64,000 nucleotides of DNA, from the NCBI RefSeq assembly GCF_000311985.1, contig NZ_HE978585.1, positions 342,346-406,345 on the forward strand. Direction: 5' to 3'. The translations under genes and the position numbers were made by a program. Within the stretch, counting starts at the first letter, position 1; every line of letters starts with the position of its first letter. Below the pieces are notes generated by a model that searched no databases, had not been told where the DNA came from, and worked only from the letters and a program-made list of their open reading frames with translations. This DNA is from Kallipyga massiliensis ph2 (lineage in GTDB: Bacteria; Bacillota; Clostridia; Tissierellales; Peptoniphilaceae). Shown one piece after another: positions 52,074 to 60,349 of the stretch.

Positions 52074-52164
52074 TTTTGTCGGCAAACAGAGGCCCTTGTC
52101 GGCTGAAAGGCCCCTCCGTCCGCAAAAAGACGCCCCTGCCTGCCGGCAGAAAACCTCTTCCCGA

Positions 52165-52476
52165 CTAATTATCCAGGTAGTCCAGCTTCTCCTTGATGGT
52201 GGCTTTGGGCGTCAGGCCAACGAACTCATCCACCTTTTCCCCGTCCTTGAAGAGGATCATGGTGGGGATGGAGAAAACGCCATATTCCATGGCTAATTCC
52301 TTCTCCTGGTCCACGTCGACCGAGAAGATTTGGTAGCCTTCCTCCGACAGCTCTTCCAGGCTGGGGGCCATCATCTTACAAGGCCCGCACCATGTGGCGA
52401 AAAAGTCGACCAGGACGACGCCGGATCCGGCCTTAATCTGATTCTTGAAGTCTTGGGCAGTTAATGGTTGAGTCAT
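52165..52476 (-). CDS. trxA: Thioredoxin
   Basis: 103 residues. VVLVDFFATWCGPCKMMAPSLEEL contains the redox CGPC, with the cis-proline in FSIPTMILFKDGEKVDEFVG. The size and motif are those of classical thioredoxin, a cytoplasmic protein-disulphide reductase fed by thioredoxin reductase. GGAGG precedes the ATG. Hairpin array 3 lies downstream. Confidence 0.93.
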   Translation of the reverse strand: MTQPLTAQDFKNQIKAGSGVVLVDFFATWCGPCKMMAPSLEELSEEGYQIFSVDVDQEKELAMEYGVFSIPTMILFKDGEKVDEFVGLTPKATIKEKLDYLDN

Positions 52477-52499
52477 TCCTTCCTCCTATCATTCTTCTG

Positions 52500-52904
52500 T
52501 TATTTTACGGTAATATTAACCGATTCTTCCGAACTTTCCTGGCTTTCTCCCGGTTTCTTCCCCTTCTTCTCCCGCCGCTTATCCACGGATTTTTCCAGGT
52601 GGTGGGTCAGGAAGGTCCGGACCAGGACCAGGATGACCAGGGTGATGAGGTCGTAGATTTGGGCATCCCGGGTGACGAGGACGGTCTTGAGAATCTCCGC
52701 CACCATCAGGGTCTCCAAGGTGGTGATCATGCCGGCCGGGAGGGTCTCGGACTCATTGAAGCGGGTGAAGTCCATCTTGAACACCACCAGGAGCTCATAG
52801 AGGGCGTGGAGGATGGTGAAGATGGCGATGGCCAGGGCAATCAACTCGATGATGAGGGCCGTCCAATCCCCCGCCAGGTAAAAGAATTCATGAACGGCTT
52901 TCAT
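52500..52904 (-). CDS. DUF1622 membrane protein
   Basis: 134 residues with three hydrophobic segments (WTALIIELIALAIAIFTILHALYELL, MITTLETLMVAEILKTVLV, IYDLITLVILVLVRTFLTHHLEKSV) and a polar tail. The pattern matches DUF1622, small inner-membrane proteins of unknown function. It overlaps the HAD gene stop by four bases, so it belongs to the TrmH-HAD-DUF1622 transcript and is followed 23 bases later by trxA. Confidence 0.8.
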   Translation of the reverse strand: MKAVHEFFYLAGDWTALIIELIALAIAIFTILHALYELLVVFKMDFTRFNESETLPAGMITTLETLMVAEILKTVLVTRDAQIYDLITLVILVLVRTFLTHHLEKSVDKRREKKGKKPGESQESSEESVNITVK

Positions 52905-53578
52905 GATAGGGCCCCCTTTCCTGTTTTCAGGTAGTTGGTCAAGGCTTCCACGCTGTCTACCTTGGGGAAGGTAAAGGCAGCCAAGTCCTCGCTTTCCCGG
53001 TAACCATAGGTCACCAGGACGGTATCCAAGCCGGCATTTTCTCCCAATATCCCGTCCACCTCGCTATCCCCGATGTAGAGGGTGTCCTCCCGCTTGAAAC
53101 CCGCCTCTTCGATCATCTGAAGGAGGCCGGTCGGGTCCGGTTTCCGGGGAAGGTCCTCACGGAAGCCGGAGACGGCATCGAAGAGGCCCCTAGGGAAGAA
53201 GTGGTCCATGACCCGGTGGACGATGGGGTCCGGCTTATTGCTGTAGACGCCCAGCTTCCGGCCCTTGTCCTTAAGCCAAATGGCCAGGTCCACGATCCCC
53301 GGATAGGGGGCGGATCCTTCGATGGGGTGGTCATAGTAATTTTGATTGTACTCATCCAAAATCCGCTTCCGGTCCCCCTTGCCCAGGTCCTTCCCCCCGG
53401 CCAGGTTGAGCCCGTGGTCGATGAGGTAGGCCGAGGAATTGCCGACCAGGGTCTGAACAGTCTCCACCGACAGGCTTTCCAGGCCATTCGCCTGGAAAGT
53501 CCGGTTGACCTCATGGGTGATGGATGCGATGGTATCCAACAGGGTTCCATCCAAATCAAAGACGATAAAGGGGTGCAT
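52901..53578 (-). CDS. HAD-family phosphatase (phosphoglycolate phosphatase-like)
   Basis: 225 residues from ATG after AAAGGAGG. HAD motifs: FDLDGTLLDT (nucleophile Asp), GVYSNKPDP (motif II with N replacing S/T context), RKPDPTGLLQMIEEAG (Lys) and YIGDSEVDGILGENAGLDTVLVTYG (motif IV). The alpha-helical cap lies at 15-85. This is the usual profile of Gph-like enzymes that clear 2-phosphoglycolate or similar phosphates. It overlaps the methyltransferase gene by 23 bases. Confidence 0.88.
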   Translation of the reverse strand: MHPFIVFDLDGTLLDTIASITHEVNRTFQANGLESLSVETVQTLVGNSSAYLIDHGLNLAGGKDLGKGDRKRILDEYNQNYYDHPIEGSAPYPGIVDLAIWLKDKGRKLGVYSNKPDPIVHRVMDHFFPRGLFDAVSGFREDLPRKPDPTGLLQMIEEAGFKREDTLYIGDSEVDGILGENAGLDTVLVTYGYRESEDLAAFTFPKVDSVEALTNYLKTGKGALS

Positions 53579-54305
53579 GTTTCCTCCTTTGTTGAAACTC
53601 ATAAAGTCCGATGGCGCAGGCCGTCGTCAGGTTGAGGGAGTCGACCTGGTCGGATTGGGGGATAAAGACGGTCTGCCCCAGGGCAAGGTCCTTGGGGTCC
53701 AGGCCCGATCCCTCATTCCCGAAGACCAGGGACCATGGCTCCCGGATGTCCAGGTCCGGCAGGGCCCGGGCGGTGGGGTCCAAGTAAAAAAGATAGAGGG
53801 TCCGACCCCCTCCGCCAAAGGCCCGGACGTATTCCTCCAGGGAGTCGTAGTGGCTGTGGCGGATCTTGAAGAGGGCCCCCATGGAGGCCCGGACCGCCTT
53901 AGGCTGGTAGATGTCGCAGGTCTCCCCGATGGTGACCAGGTCTTTCAGCCCCATCCCCGCCATGGTCCGGGTGATGTTGCCCAGGTTGCCCAGGTCGGAG
54001 ACCCGGTCCAGGACCAGGTGGTTGGCCGTCCGCCCCTCCTCGCCCAAGCCGGGCAGGTCGGTCCGGAAGATACCCACAACAAAGGTATTGCCCTTGGTGG
54101 CCAGGCGGTGGATGGCCTTGTCCCCAAGCCGGTAGGGGATTGCCTTATCCTCCAGGATCCGGACCAGCTTGTCCAGGTCCGTGAAGGCCGGAGAGATAAG
54201 GACCTCTTCCACCAGGTCGGGCCGGCTTTCCACCAGCTCCAGGGTGGGGAAGGGTCCCAGGGTATAGGAATAGCCCTCATTTTTCTTATATCGCTTCCAC
54301 TGCAT
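53556..54305 (-). CDS. TrmH/SpoU-family RNA 2'-O-methyltransferase
   Basis: 249 residues. An N-terminal substrate-binding domain (ELVESRPDLVEEVLISPAF, YRLGDKAIHRLATKGN) precedes the SPOUT knot: VSDLGNLGNITRTMAGMG, WSLVFGNEGSGLDP and SLNLTTACAIGLYEFQQRR, the three SpoU motifs. These enzymes 2'-O-methylate rRNA or tRNA riboses; the exact target is unknown. It is the first gene of the transcript with the HAD and DUF1622 genes. Confidence 0.9.
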   Translation of the reverse strand: MQWKRYKKNEGYSYTLGPFPTLELVESRPDLVEEVLISPAFTDLDKLVRILEDKAIPYRLGDKAIHRLATKGNTFVVGIFRTDLPGLGEEGRTANHLVLDRVSDLGNLGNITRTMAGMGLKDLVTIGETCDIYQPKAVRASMGALFKIRHSHYDSLEEYVRAFGGGGRTLYLFYLDPTARALPDLDIREPWSLVFGNEGSGLDPKDLALGQTVFIPQSDQVDSLNLTTACAIGLYEFQQRRKHAPLYRL

Positions 54306-54412
54306 AGTTCCCCTCCCCCGGCACCAGCCGGATTCCTTCTCTTTTAACGCATTTATTCCTTATTTTACCATAGAGGAATTCCCCATTTTCCACAATTTCT
54401 CGCCCAATCCGC

Positions 54413-54418
54413 TATAAT
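54413..54418 (+). promoter_or_regulatory. Probable -10 of pncB
   Basis: TATAAT 36 bases before the pncB start, with weak TTTCCA/TTCCAC-type -35 options 17-20 bases upstream. AAGGAGG follows 7 bases before the ATG. Confidence 0.45.
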
Positions 54419-54454
54419 GAAGAGAAGACTTTTTTCTGAACCAAGGAGGTTCAA

Positions 54455-55933
54455 ATGTTTACACGTTCCGACGAAAACTTGACCATGCTTTTTGACTTTT
54501 ATGAGATGACCATGTCCCACGGCTACTTTGAACACGGGATGAAGGACCTCATCGGCTACTTTGACATGTACTACCGGTCCAACCCGGATAACGGGGGCTT
54601 CGCGATCGCCTGCGGCCTGGACTCGGTGATTGACTACCTGAATGACCTCCGCTTCGACCCGGAAGACATCGACTTCCTCCGGTCCAAGGGAATCTTCAAG
54701 GAAGACTTTTTAACCTGGCTGGCCGACTTCCGCTTCTCCGGCGACGTCTGGGCCGTTCCGGAAGGCTCCGTCGTCTTCCCCAATGAGCCCCTGATCACGG
54801 TCCGGGCCCCCATCATCGAGGCCTCCCTGGTTGAGACCATGCTCCTCCTGTCCATGAACCACCAGTCCTGCATCGCTTCCAAGGCCTCCCGGATCGTCCG
54901 GGCCGCCCGGGGCCGGACCATCATGGAATTCGGCTCCCGCCGGGCCCAGGGACCGGATGCCGCTAACCTGGGGGCCCGGGCTGCCTATATCGCCGGCTGC
55001 GTGGGGACGGCTGACACCCTGGCCGACCAGCGCTGGGGGGTCCCCGCTTTGGGGACCATGGCCCACTCCTGGGTCATGATGTTCCCCAGCGAGCTGGATG
55101 CCTTCAAAGCCTATGCCGAAAGTTATCCCGACAATTGCCTCCTCCTGGTCGATACCTACGACACCCTAGCCTCGGGCGTCCCCAATGCCATCCGGACCTT
55201 TGATGAGGTTCTGACCCCCATGGGCAAGCGGCCCGCCGGTATCCGCCTGGATAGCGGAGATATTGCTTACCTCTCCAAACAGGCCCGCCGGATGCTGGAT
55301 GAAGCCGGCTACCCCGACGCCAAAATCGTCGCCTCCAACGCCCTGGATGAGTATCGGATTTCCGACATCCTCCAGCAGGAAGCCCGCCTGGACTCCTTCG
55401 GTGTCGGTGAAAACCTCATCACCTCCAAGTCCGATCCCGTCTTCGGGGGCGTCTACAAGCTGGTCGCCGTGGAAAAGGACGGGGAGATTTTCCCCAAGAT
55501 CAAGATCTCCGAGAACGTGGAGAAGATCACCACCCCCGGATTCAAGCACTTCTGCCGCTTTTACAATAAGGACCACAAGGCCCTGGCCGATCTCATCCTC
55601 CTTAAGGATGAGCCTCTGCCTGACGGGTCCCCCTATGAGATCTTCCATCCCACCTACACCTGGAAGCGGATGGTCCTGGAAGACTATGAGGTCCGTCCTA
55701 TGCACAAGGAGATCTTCCGGGCCGGCAAGCTGGTCTACGACCGGCCCAGCCTTCCGGAAATCCGGAACTACTGCCAAAAAGAGATCGCCTCCCTCTGGGA
55801 TGAATACCTCCGTTTCGACAACCCCCACATCTACAAGGTCGACCTCTCCCGGGAGATCTGGGACATGAAACACCAGCTCCTGACCGAGGTCAAGTCCCAG
55901 GCTGTTTCCGTCATCCGCAATCCGATGGAATAG
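54455..55933 (+). CDS. pncB: Nicotinate phosphoribosyltransferase
   Basis: 492 residues. LFDFYEMTMSHGYFEHG, EFGSRRAQGPDAANLGARAAYIAG, GTMAHSWVMMFP (His phosphorylated in the family), RLDSGDIAYLSKQARRMLD and GVGENLITSKSDPVFGGVYKLVA are the NAPRTase signatures. It converts nicotinate and PRPP with ATP to nicotinate mononucleotide in the Preiss-Handler NAD salvage route. The length fits the long Firmicute form. Monocistronic, with its own -10 and a terminator. The CinA protein at 62-63 kb carries a domain that can deamidate NMN, another NAD-recycling step. Confidence 0.95.
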   Translation: MFTRSDENLTMLFDFYEMTMSHGYFEHGMKDLIGYFDMYYRSNPDNGGFAIACGLDSVIDYLNDLRFDPEDIDFLRSKGIFKEDFLTWLADFRFSGDVWAVPEGSVVFPNEPLITVRAPIIEASLVETMLLLSMNHQSCIASKASRIVRAARGRTIMEFGSRRAQGPDAANLGARAAYIAGCVGTADTLADQRWGVPALGTMAHSWVMMFPSELDAFKAYAESYPDNCLLLVDTYDTLASGVPNAIRTFDEVLTPMGKRPAGIRLDSGDIAYLSKQARRMLDEAGYPDAKIVASNALDEYRISDILQQEARLDSFGVGENLITSKSDPVFGGVYKLVAVEKDGEIFPKIKISENVEKITTPGFKHFCRFYNKDHKALADLILLKDEPLPDGSPYEIFHPTYTWKRMVLEDYEVRPMHKEIFRAGKLVYDRPSLPEIRNYCQKEIASLWDEYLRFDNPHIYKVDLSREIWDMKHQLLTEVKSQAVSVIRNPME

Positions 55934-55961
55934 GCGAATCAACAACATCCATCAAAATAAA

Positions 55962-56005
55962 GACCGGGAAAAAGACGGAGCAAAAAAAGTCTTGACCCCG
56001 GTCTT
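55962..56005 (+). terminator. Terminator of pncB
   Basis: AAAGACCGGG and CCCCGGTCTTTT arms with a 22-base A/G-rich loop, then TCTTGTCTT. The right arm is also part of the next promoter. Confidence 0.7.
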
Positions 56006-56020
56006 TTCTTGTCTTATACT
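55992..56020 (+). promoter_or_regulatory. Promoter of the GntR-ABC operon
   Basis: TTGACC, 17 bases, TATACT. It overlaps the right arm of the pncB terminator. A possible GntR operator half-site pair lies further down but is not clear. Confidence 0.55.
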
Positions 56021-56108
56021 TTTTGTATGATTAGGTTAATACATCAATACAAAGCTGGCGGGGAAAATTTTTCCTTCCCGGCCCTATCTCTGTAAGAAAG
56101 GAGTGCCT

Positions 56109-56513
56109 ATGGTGGATCGTTTTTCCTCCTCGGGCCCAATCTATCTCCAGCTCCTGGACCACTTCCTCATCGCCATCGTCCAAGGAACCTGGCCACCCGG
56201 GGAAAAGATCCCCTCTGTTCGCCAATTGGCCTTGCAATTTGAGGTCAATCCCAACACCGTCCAAAAATCCCTCAGCCAGCTGGAGGACCTGGGCTTGGCC
56301 CAGTCCCAGCGGACCGCCGGTCGCTTCGTCACCACCGATGAGGACCGGATTGAAGAAGTCCGAAAGCAGCTGGCCCTCCGGGAAGTCCAGACCTTCACCC
56401 AATCCATGGTCCAGCTGGGAGTCAGCCCTGAACGGGCCTGCCAGCTGACCCGGGACAATTGGCCCGACGAGGGGAAAGTTGACCCCCGTCTGCGCCGTCA
56501 AGAGAAAGAATAA
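56109..56513 (+). CDS. GntR-family regulator, YtrA type
   Basis: 134 residues from the ATG seven bases after AAAGGAG. Winged HTH: IYLQLLDHFLIAIVQGTWPPGEKIPSVRQLALQFEVNPNTVQKSLSQLEDLGL, with a short C-terminal dimerisation helix. YtrA regulators are short (about 120-135) and precede ABC genes they repress, as here; in Bacillus the ytr operon responds to cell-wall antibiotics. Followed after 11 bases by the ATPase gene. Confidence 0.88.
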   Translation: MVDRFSSSGPIYLQLLDHFLIAIVQGTWPPGEKIPSVRQLALQFEVNPNTVQKSLSQLEDLGLAQSQRTAGRFVTTDEDRIEEVRKQLALREVQTFTQSMVQLGVSPERACQLTRDNWPDEGKVDPRLRRQEKE

Positions 56514-56524
56514 GGAGGTATCCC

Positions 56525-57217
56525 TTGGCCATCATCGAAATCAACCAGGTCGTCAAATCCCACGGGTCCTTTCAAGCCCTAAAGGGGATCGACCTGACTT
56601 TGGAAAAAGGAAAAATTATCGGCCTCATGGGTCCCAACGGGTCAGGCAAGACCAGCCTCCTGCGAATCCTGGGCGGCTACGATTCCTACTATCAAGGAAG
56701 CGTCCTCATCGACGGCCAAAAGCCCGGTCCCCGGTCTCGGTCCCTGGTCTCCTACCTTCCCGACCGCCCTTCTATCCCCCTCCATTGGACCCCCTCCCAG
56801 ACCATCTCCACCTATAAAGCCTTCTTCAAAGACTTCAACGAAGAAAAAGCCTACGGGATGCTGGAAGGCCTGGACATGGACCCCAGCCAAAAGCTGGAAA
56901 AAATGTCCAAGGGCATGCAGGAGAAGATCGCCATCGTCATGGCCATGGCTCGGGAAGCTCAAATCTACCTCTTGGATGAGCCCATCTCCGGGGTCGACCC
57001 TGCCGCCCGAAAGGTCATCCTCCGGGTCATGATCGAAAACTACTCCCCCGATGCCCTCATGATCCTTTCCACCCACCAGATTGCCGACATCGAGCCTCTG
57101 GTCGATGATGTGATTTTCCTTAAGCGGGGGGAGGTCGCCCTCCATGGACCGGCGGATATGATCCGGGCCCAGGAAAATAAGTCCATCAAGCAAATTTTTG
57201 AGGAGGTTTTCCAATGA
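56525..57217 (+). CDS. ABC transporter ATPase of a GntR-regulated system
   Basis: 230 residues with a TTG start nine bases after AAGGAGG. Walker A GPNGSGKTSLL, signature MSKGMQEKIAIVMAMA (divergent LSGGQ, common in YtrB-like subunits), Walker B IYLLDEPISGVDP and STHQIADIE. It drives the permease encoded next (four-base overlap). The role may be export or sensing of a cell-envelope-active compound; the cargo is unknown. Confidence 0.88.
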   Translation: MAIIEINQVVKSHGSFQALKGIDLTLEKGKIIGLMGPNGSGKTSLLRILGGYDSYYQGSVLIDGQKPGPRSRSLVSYLPDRPSIPLHWTPSQTISTYKAFFKDFNEEKAYGMLEGLDMDPSQKLEKMSKGMQEKIAIVMAMAREAQIYLLDEPISGVDPAARKVILRVMIENYSPDALMILSTHQIADIEPLVDDVIFLKRGEVALHGPADMIRAQENKSIKQIFEEVFQ

Positions 57218-58065
57218 TCGGCAAACTTTACAAACAAATGTGCAAGGAAACCCTCAAGCCCATCGGAATTGCCCTGGGACTGGCCTGGGCCTTCCTGGCC
57301 CTCTTCCTGGTTTCCAGCTTTTTCAGCAGCCAGGGTGAGTGGATCTCTGTTACCTTCATCATCCAATTCTTTGTCCTTTTTGCCGCCCACCTGGCCATCT
57401 ACTTCATCACCATTGTCCAGGACTATAAAAACATGGAGGGGGCCAGGTCCTACTTCTACCGGTCCATCCCGGCAAGCGGGCGGGAATTCACCGCTGCCCG
57501 GACCCTCTACTACCTGACTTTCTCTCTCCTCACCATGGTCTCCGCCGGCCTCCAGCTTTTCCTCTCCGTCTTTCGATCCATCCAGCTTTTTACGGCAGAG
57601 CCGGGAAGTCCCTCCATGGATGAAATGCTGGACTTCATCGGCCAGATGGTAAAGCCCCTCTTCTTCTCCTCGGCCACCCCCATCTTTATCCTTTCCCTGA
57701 TCACCGGCCTCCTCCTCTCCGCCGCCGTCCTTTCCTTCTCCGTAACGGTGGGATCGGCATGGTTTTTCCGCAAGCTGGGTGCAGGTGGACCTGTTGTGGT
57801 CTTGATCATCACGCAATTTGCACAAACCTTGGCCAGCTTCGCTTTCGGCTTTATCCTCCATATTCCAACAGGTGATTCTTTTGATGCGGCCTTGGATGGC
57901 CTACCGGCCACAGCCAGCCCGGAAGAAGTCCTTCAAGTCATCAATGACGAGCTCTACCAAATGCTCTCTTCCCAGATCCCCCTCCTCCTACTCAGCCTGG
58001 CCTTCACCTTCCTCTTCTGGGCCCTCACGGTCTACACTACGGACCGAAAAATAGATATTCGTTAG
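57214..58065 (+). CDS. ABC-2-type permease
   Basis: 283 residues with about six hydrophobic segments (PIGIALGLAWAFLALFLVSSFF, VTFIIQFFVLFAAHLAIYFI, LYYLTFSLLTMVSAGLQLFLSVF, FILSLITGLLLSAAVLSFSVTVGSAWF, LIITQFAQTLASFAFGFIL, LLLLSLAFTFLFWALTVYTT) and basic TDRKIDIR at the end. It overlaps the ATPase gene by four bases. Probably works as a homodimer or with an unlinked subunit; the operon ends at the following terminator. Confidence 0.83.
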   Translation: MIGKLYKQMCKETLKPIGIALGLAWAFLALFLVSSFFSSQGEWISVTFIIQFFVLFAAHLAIYFITIVQDYKNMEGARSYFYRSIPASGREFTAARTLYYLTFSLLTMVSAGLQLFLSVFRSIQLFTAEPGSPSMDEMLDFIGQMVKPLFFSSATPIFILSLITGLLLSAAVLSFSVTVGSAWFFRKLGAGGPVVVLIITQFAQTLASFAFGFILHIPTGDSFDAALDGLPATASPEEVLQVINDELYQMLSSQIPLLLLSLAFTFLFWALTVYTTDRKIDIR

Positions 58066-58077
58066 TATCCAACTCTA

Positions 58078-58119
58078 AAAAAACCCCGCTCCGGTCTTCC
58101 GACCGGGCGGGGATTTTTT
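58078..58119. terminator. Bidirectional terminator between the ABC operon and pta
   Basis: AAAAACCCCGC-TCCGGTCTTCCGACCGG-GCGGGGATTTTTTT: an outer stem CCCCGC/GCGGGG and an inner stem CCGGTC/GACCGG, T-run right and A-run left, serving both convergent genes. Confidence 0.85.
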
Positions 58120-58136
58120 TCCTTCTTTTCGTCGTC

Positions 58137-59153
58137 TTATTGGATTTCTCTGGCTTTATAGGCCTGGAAGGCGGTAATAATGCCCATCTGGTAGGCATCG
58201 TCAACATTGCAACCACGGGAAAGGTCGTTGACCGGCTTGGCCATCCCTTGGAGGATGGGGCCCAGGGCCGTGTAGCCACCCAGGCGCTCAGCGATCTTGT
58301 AGGAGATGTTCCCGGCCTGGAGGTCGGGGAAGATAAAGACCGTGGCATGTCCGGCCACCGGAGAACCGGGGGCTTTCCGCTTGCCGACCACTTCATCAAT
58401 CGCCGCATCAAACTGAAGTTCACCATCGACGTCCAGCTCAGGATAGCGTTCTTTGGCGATCTTTGTGGCCTCTTCCATCTTCTCCTGCTCCGGAGAAGAT
58501 GCCGATCCCTTGGTGGAGAAGGAAAGGAGGGCAACCTTGGGGTCGATGCCGAATTGGGTGGCCGTCCGGGCCGTCTCATTGGCAATATCCGCAATCTCGC
58601 TGGCACTGGGGTTGAAGTTGACGGCGGAGTCCGCAAAGAGGTAGCGGTGGGTATCTTCAGGGGAGATCATGACGAAGCAGCCGGAGACCATCTTGGACTG
58701 GGGGCCCATCTTGATGATCTGGAGGCCGGGCAGAATGGTCGCAGCGGTTGTGCCCACAGCACCGGAAACCAGTCCATCAGCCAGACCCATATAGACCAGC
58801 ATGGTTCCGAAGTAGTTCCGGTCCTTGAGTTTCTCCCGGGCACCGGCCTCATCCACCTTCCCCTTCCGACGTTCAATGAATTTCTGGATCATCTCTTCTT
58901 TCTTCTCAAAGGTCTCGGGGTCGATGATTTCAATCCCTTCAATATCCAAGGCTTCCGACTTGGCTAAGGCCTTGATCTCTTCCGGATTCCCGATCAGAAT
59001 CGGAACAATAATTCCGTCCCTCTTGTGACGGCGGGCTGCACGCAGGATCCGCTCATCATTCCCCTCCGGGTAAACGATCCGGATGTCTGACCCCTTGATT
59101 TCTTCAACAAACTCTTCGATCAGTCCCAAGCTTCTGTTTTCTACGATTCCCAT
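58137..59153 (-). CDS. pta: Phosphate acetyltransferase
   Basis: 338 residues, the short single-domain PTA_PTB form. IRIVYPEGNDERILRAA, LADGLVSGAVGTTAATILPGLQII, CFVMISPEDTHRYLFADSAVNFNPS, LSFSTKGSASSPEQEKM, DAAIDEVVGKRKAPGSPVAGHATVFIFPDLQAGN are typical. It interconverts acetyl-CoA and acetyl phosphate; with acetate kinase (not in the window) it yields ATP in fermentation. Monocistronic, with a shared terminator downstream. Confidence 0.95.
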   Translation of the reverse strand: MGIVENRSLGLIEEFVEEIKGSDIRIVYPEGNDERILRAARRHKRDGIIVPILIGNPEEIKALAKSEALDIEGIEIIDPETFEKKEEMIQKFIERRKGKVDEAGAREKLKDRNYFGTMLVYMGLADGLVSGAVGTTAATILPGLQIIKMGPQSKMVSGCFVMISPEDTHRYLFADSAVNFNPSASEIADIANETARTATQFGIDPKVALLSFSTKGSASSPEQEKMEEATKIAKERYPELDVDGELQFDAAIDEVVGKRKAPGSPVAGHATVFIFPDLQAGNISYKIAERLGGYTALGPILQGMAKPVNDLSRGCNVDDAYQMGIITAFQAYKAREIQ

Positions 59154-59278
59154 GTTTCCTCCTTATGGTTTTTTATCACTTCACCCTTGGCTTGATTATC
59201 CAAGCCCAAAGGACTCTTTGGCTCTGTATTTTTACCCAGGTCCCCCATCAACAATCTTTTTCTCCTATTTCAGAAGAT

Positions 59279-60349
59279 TTACCGGGCCAGGGCCTGGGCC
59301 AGGGCTTCCTCTTCTTCCGGAGAGAGGCTTTGTAGGCATTCCCCGTTCTTAATGACCTTGGCAAAGCTGTTGGAGGTCTGGCGGGCATAGATGGAGGTCA
59401 GGACAAAGCCGTTCCGGTGCTCATCCAGCATAACCAGAGAAAAGGAGAGCTCGCCGACCAGGTCGTCGAAGGCATTGTAACGAACCAGGCCCATCTTCTG
59501 GTAGGCCGTATAGAGCTGGTCCTTGAGGAGGCCGATCTCCCGCCTGAGGTTCTCCCTGCCTTCCTCCTCCATAGTGTCCAGGCGCTTCTTGGTCTCTTCT
59601 TCCATGGTCTCCCATCGCTGGTCGTTGTCTTCCTGGAGTTGAGTCATGGAATGGGAGAGCCGCTGGTCCAGGCCCTGCATGGATTCGGAGGTCTGGGTGT
59701 GGTAGGCCTTGATTTGCTGGTTGGTATAGACCGAAAGTTCCTCCACCTCCTTCTTCCTTTCCTCTTCCTCCGCTTGGAGTAGCCCCTGAAAGTGGCTGTC
59801 CAGCTCCTGGAAGGACTTCATCATGGTATCCTGGTTGACGTAAATGTCTTCCTCATTCTTCTTGATCCGGCTACCGAAAGAGGCCGACAGGGTCTGGACC
59901 TGGTTGACCAGGTCCTGGTAGTGGGTCTCCACCTGGGCTTGGGCATCCTTTTCCACCTTGTCCATCTGGGCAAAGACCACCTCATCCAGCCTCTTCATAT
60001 TGGATAGCATCTGTGAAGTGGTGGTATCCATCTGGCTGGTCAGCTGGCGGGCCAGGCCCTGGTACTTTTCATTGATGACCGCCGACTGGTCGGTGTCGGT
60101 CTTTTGGACCCAGGCTTCCACCCGGCCCAACCTCCCCATGGTGGCAGAGTTATTGGTCTTAAACTCATCCAATTCCGTTCCAAACTGGGTGATGAGCTCT
60201 TCCAGGTTGAGGTCTCCCCGACCCCGGAGGAGGTAGTCATACCGCCGGCGAAGGCGGTTGAGCTTCTTATTGGTATTAGAAGCGGTGAAATAGGAAAAGA
60301 CAGCCGCCAGGACGGAGATCACCGTCAAAATAATGAGCGCAAGATTCAT
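59279..60349 (-). CDS. DUF4446 protein with a long coiled-coil insertion
   Basis: 356 residues. Residues 4-24 form a membrane anchor (ALIILTVISVLAAVFSYFTAS), then KKLNRLRRRYDYLLRGRGDLNLEELI, the DUF4446 start. The DUF4446 end is at about 270-350 (YTAYQKMGLVRYNAFDDLVGELSFSLVMLDEHRNGFVLTSIYARQTS). Usual family members have about 150-170 residues; here residues 75-260 are a Gln/Glu-rich coiled coil (QMDTTTSQMLSNMKRLDEV, ELDSHFQGLLQAEEEERKK, QRLSHSMTQLQEDNDQRWE). It overlaps the parB start/stop by four bases and may link the chromosome-partition locus to the membrane (inference). Confidence 0.8.
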   Translation of the reverse strand: MNLALIILTVISVLAAVFSYFTASNTNKKLNRLRRRYDYLLRGRGDLNLEELITQFGTELDEFKTNNSATMGRLGRVEAWVQKTDTDQSAVINEKYQGLARQLTSQMDTTTSQMLSNMKRLDEVVFAQMDKVEKDAQAQVETHYQDLVNQVQTLSASFGSRIKKNEEDIYVNQDTMMKSFQELDSHFQGLLQAEEEERKKEVEELSVYTNQQIKAYHTQTSESMQGLDQRLSHSMTQLQEDNDQRWETMEEETKKRLDTMEEEGRENLRREIGLLKDQLYTAYQKMGLVRYNAFDDLVGELSFSLVMLDEHRNGFVLTSIYARQTSNSFAKVIKNGECLQSLSPEEEEALAQALAR

